From contig NZ_JANYMP010000009.1 of the NCBI RefSeq assembly GCF_025061645.1, forward strand, positions 60,793-124,792: a DNA stretch of 64,000 nt, written 5' to 3'. The position numbers were made by a program, and so were the translations under genes. Shown here piece by piece: positions 62,265 to 64,000 of the stretch. Each line of letters begins with the position of its first letter. Within the stretch, counting starts at the first letter, position 1. The notes under the pieces were generated by a model that was given only the letters and a program-made list of their open reading frames with translations, was not told where the DNA came from and did not search any database. This stretch comes from Umezawaea endophytica (lineage in GTDB: Bacteria > Actinomycetota > Actinomycetes > Mycobacteriales > Pseudonocardiaceae).

Positions 62265-64000
62265 ATCCGCCGACCCCGCCCGTCCGGCACGCCGGACTTG
62301 CGCCGGAAGTAGGTGTTCACCTGGTCGCGCCACTCGGCCGCGCACCGGAGTTGCTCGCGGAGCAGGTCGGTGACGCGGTCGAACGTGGCCGCGGGCACCC
62401 GGCCCTCTTGCCCCGCCCAGGTGGCGGCCATTTTCTCCACCTCGTCGTTACCGTCGAAGTGGGTGTCGTAGATGTGCTGGACGACCGTGGCGCCGGAGCG
62501 CAGGACGTGGCCGTACGGGACGTGGTGGAAGAACAGCAGGAGTTCGTCCGGGCAGGTTTCCAGCGACTCGTAGACGTTCCGCCACGGTTCCGGGAACTGG
62601 CCGGTGAAACCGGTCCCGGTGGCCCGCGTGCGGTCCACGCCGACGCCGTCGCGGTCGGCGAAGTGGTAGGTGCCCCAGGGGGAGTACTCGTAGCCGTCGA
62701 CGTCCGGGCCGTAGTGGTGGCCGGGCCGCACCATGAAGCCGACGCCCAGCGGCGCGGTGTACCGCTCGTAGGTGAGCCAGGAGCCGTCCATGACCTGGTG
62801 CAGGCCTTCCCGGACGCCCGGATCGGCGAACGTCAGGCCGATCCACTCGTCCAGCACCTGCTCGGACGTCAGCCGGTCGTCCCACGCGAGCCTGCCGAAC
62901 CCGTAGAGGTTGGCCTGCGCCAACGGGTGCCCGGTCCAGAACCGGTCGTCGCCGACGTTGGACACGGCCACCACGCCACCCGTCGGCGCGCTCGTGCGCC
63001 CGCCTGCGATGTCGGCGACCGCGCGGTCCTCGTCCGGCCGGAACGCCAGCATCTCGCGCCACAGCGGCACGAGGTAGCAGACGTGCTTCTGGTGCCCCGT
63101 GTACTCCTGGGTCACCTGGAACTCGACCGCCAGCCGGGTGCGCGGCATCGACGCGATCACCGGCGACAGCGGTTCACGCGGCTGGAAGTCCAGCGGTCCG
63201 GCCTTCACCTGGAGGACCACGTTGTCGTCGAAGCGGCCGTCCAGCGGGGCGAAGTGGTCGTGCGCGGCGCGCGCCCGGTCCGTGGAGCGGTCGCGCCAGT
63301 CCTGGCGGTGGTTGTACACGAACGCGCGCCAGAACACCGTGCCACCGAACGGTTTCAAGGCCCGTGCCAGCAGGTTCGCCCCGTCGGCGTGGTCGCGGCC
63401 GTAGGCGAACGGCCCCGGCTGGCCCTCGGAGTCGGCCTTGACGACGTAGCCCGCGAAGTCGGGGATCGCCGCGTATACGGCCGCTGTCGTGCGCTCCCAC
63501 CAGTCCCGGACCTCGGGGTCGAGCGGGTCGGACGTGCCCAGACCGCCGAGCGTCATCGGCGCGGCGAAGCTCACCGACAGGCTCACCCTGATCCCGTGCG
63601 GGCGGAACACCGCGGCCAGCCGGACGACGTCGGGCAGCAGGTCCGTCAGCAGCCGCGCCTCGGTGCGGTGCACGTTGACGTTGTTGAGGCTCACCCGGTT
63701 GATCCCGATCGAGCCGAGCAGCCGCGCGTACGCGGCGACCCGGCTGAGATCGGCGCGGACCACGCCGTTGTCGTAGAACAGGGAACCGCCCGCGTAGCCG
63801 CGTTCGACCTGGCCCATCACGGGGTGCACGTCGACGTTGTCCCAGTGGTCGAGCATCCGGATCGACTGCCGGGGCGCGACCTCCTCGGTCCACGTGCCGG
63901 TGAACGCGGCTCCGCCCTTGCGCACGACGTGGTGGAAGCCGTACAGCAACCCCGCGCCGCTGGTGGCGCGGACGGTGGTGGTCGTCGTGGAGCGCTCCAC
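62258..64000 (-). CDS. GH67 alpha-glucuronidase, N-terminus outside window
   Basis: 580 residues are visible; family members have about 680-700, so the N-terminal beta domain lies beyond the window edge. SGAGLLYGFHHVVR enters the TIM barrel. GYVVKADSEGQPGPFAYGRD holds the acid Glu, VLQVKAGPLDFQPREPLSP the catalytic Asp, and EFQVTQEYTGHQKH the second carboxylate. GDDRFWTGHPLAQANLYGFG and YHFADRDGVG follow, and the helical C-terminal domain is complete. It removes 4-O-methylglucuronic acid from the non-reducing end of xylo-oligosaccharides. It converges with and overlaps the GH42 gene by 7 bases, with no terminator between. Confidence 0.93.
   Translation of the reverse strand: MERSTTTTTVRATSGAGLLYGFHHVVRKGGAAFTGTWTEEVAPRQSIRMLDHWDNVDVHPVMGQVERGYAGGSLFYDNGVVRADLSRVAAYARLLGSIGINRVSLNNVNVHRTEARLLTDLLPDVVRLAAVFRPHGIRVSLSVSFAAPMTLGGLGTSDPLDPEVRDWWERTTAAVYAAIPDFAGYVVKADSEGQPGPFAYGRDHADGANLLARALKPFGGTVFWRAFVYNHRQDWRDRSTDRARAAHDHFAPLDGRFDDNVVLQVKAGPLDFQPREPLSPVIASMPRTRLAVEFQVTQEYTGHQKHVCYLVPLWREMLAFRPDEDRAVADIAGGRTSAPTGGVVAVSNVGDDRFWTGHPLAQANLYGFGRLAWDDRLTSEQVLDEWIGLTFADPGVREGLHQVMDGSWLTYERYTAPLGVGFMVRPGHHYGPDVDGYEYSPWGTYHFADRDGVGVDRTRATGTGFTGQFPEPWRNVYESLETCPDELLLFFHHVPYGHVLRSGATVVQHIYDTHFDGNDEVEKMAATWAGQEGRVPAATFDRVTDLLREQLRCAAEWRDQVNTYFRRKSGVPDGRGRRIY

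Overview
The window is about 70% GC, uses GTG starts freely, and packs genes into operons whose stop and start codons overlap (ATGA, GTGA). That points to a filamentous actinobacterium. A 177-residue calerythrin-like EF-hand protein, an SARP-type STAND regulator and a xylan operon fit a Pseudonocardiales soil organism (Saccharothrix, Lentzea, Actinosynnema or Saccharopolyspora relatives); this placement is inference from gene content.

Layout. (1) 1-3.3 kb: the broken 3' end of a sugar-ABC ATPase, then TetR, quinone oxidoreductase and SDR genes. (2) 3.3-10.1 kb: a gene graveyard with remnants of a transposase, a Ser/Thr kinase, an alpha/beta-hydrolase, an acyl-CoA-dehydrogenase-like enzyme, an ABC permease, an MDR enzyme, an amidohydrolase and IstA. 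Only a divergent hydrolase/LysR pair is intact in it. (3) 10.1-13.3 kb: PadR, ABC ATPase and FtsX-type permease. (4) 13.3-15.9 kb: trace of an integrative element (tyrosine-integrase C-terminus and a tRNA-Pro(GGG) 3' segment as att scar), with a secreted peptidase-like protein and more remnants.

(5) 16.0-31.4 kb: the most interesting part. Two divergent, translationally coupled operons meet at a control region with two abutting perfect palindromes. Leftward run two DegT aminotransferases, a UbiA-type transferase, an FAD amine-oxidase-like protein, two AMP-forming ligases, a methyltransferase and a domain-permuted family III CoA-transferase. Rightward run two Gfo/Idh/MocA dehydrogenases, a TIM-barrel isomerase, an M20 hydrolase, an Ldh2-type reductase and an unknown protein. 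There is no PKS, NRPS or terpene synthase. I read it as an undescribed specialised-metabolite cluster built on an aminated sugar or cyclitol, activated acyl groups and a prenyl or polyprenyl step. Calerythrin, a UDP-sugar dehydrogenase and a small secreted protein follow on the other strand.

(6) 34-39.6 kb: TetR/NmrA-like pair with twin operators, a Baeyer-Villiger-type monooxygenase, an MFS transporter and a GlxA-type AraC regulator. (7) 39.7-42.3 kb: STAND NTPase with TPRs. (8) 42.5-49.7 kb: a two-component system divergent from a lipoprotein/MacA-like/MacB-like efflux operon, then a TAP-family secreted peptidase. (9) 49.7-64 kb: a glucuronoxylan-oligosaccharide locus with an acetyl esterase, LacI regulator, GH3, Lpl-type ABC importer, GH39, DUF624 protein, GH42 and a convergent GH67 alpha-glucuronidase cut by the window edge. 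The importer brings in decorated xylo-oligosaccharides and the cytoplasmic enzymes strip acetyl, glucuronosyl, xylosyl and galactosyl/arabinosyl groups.
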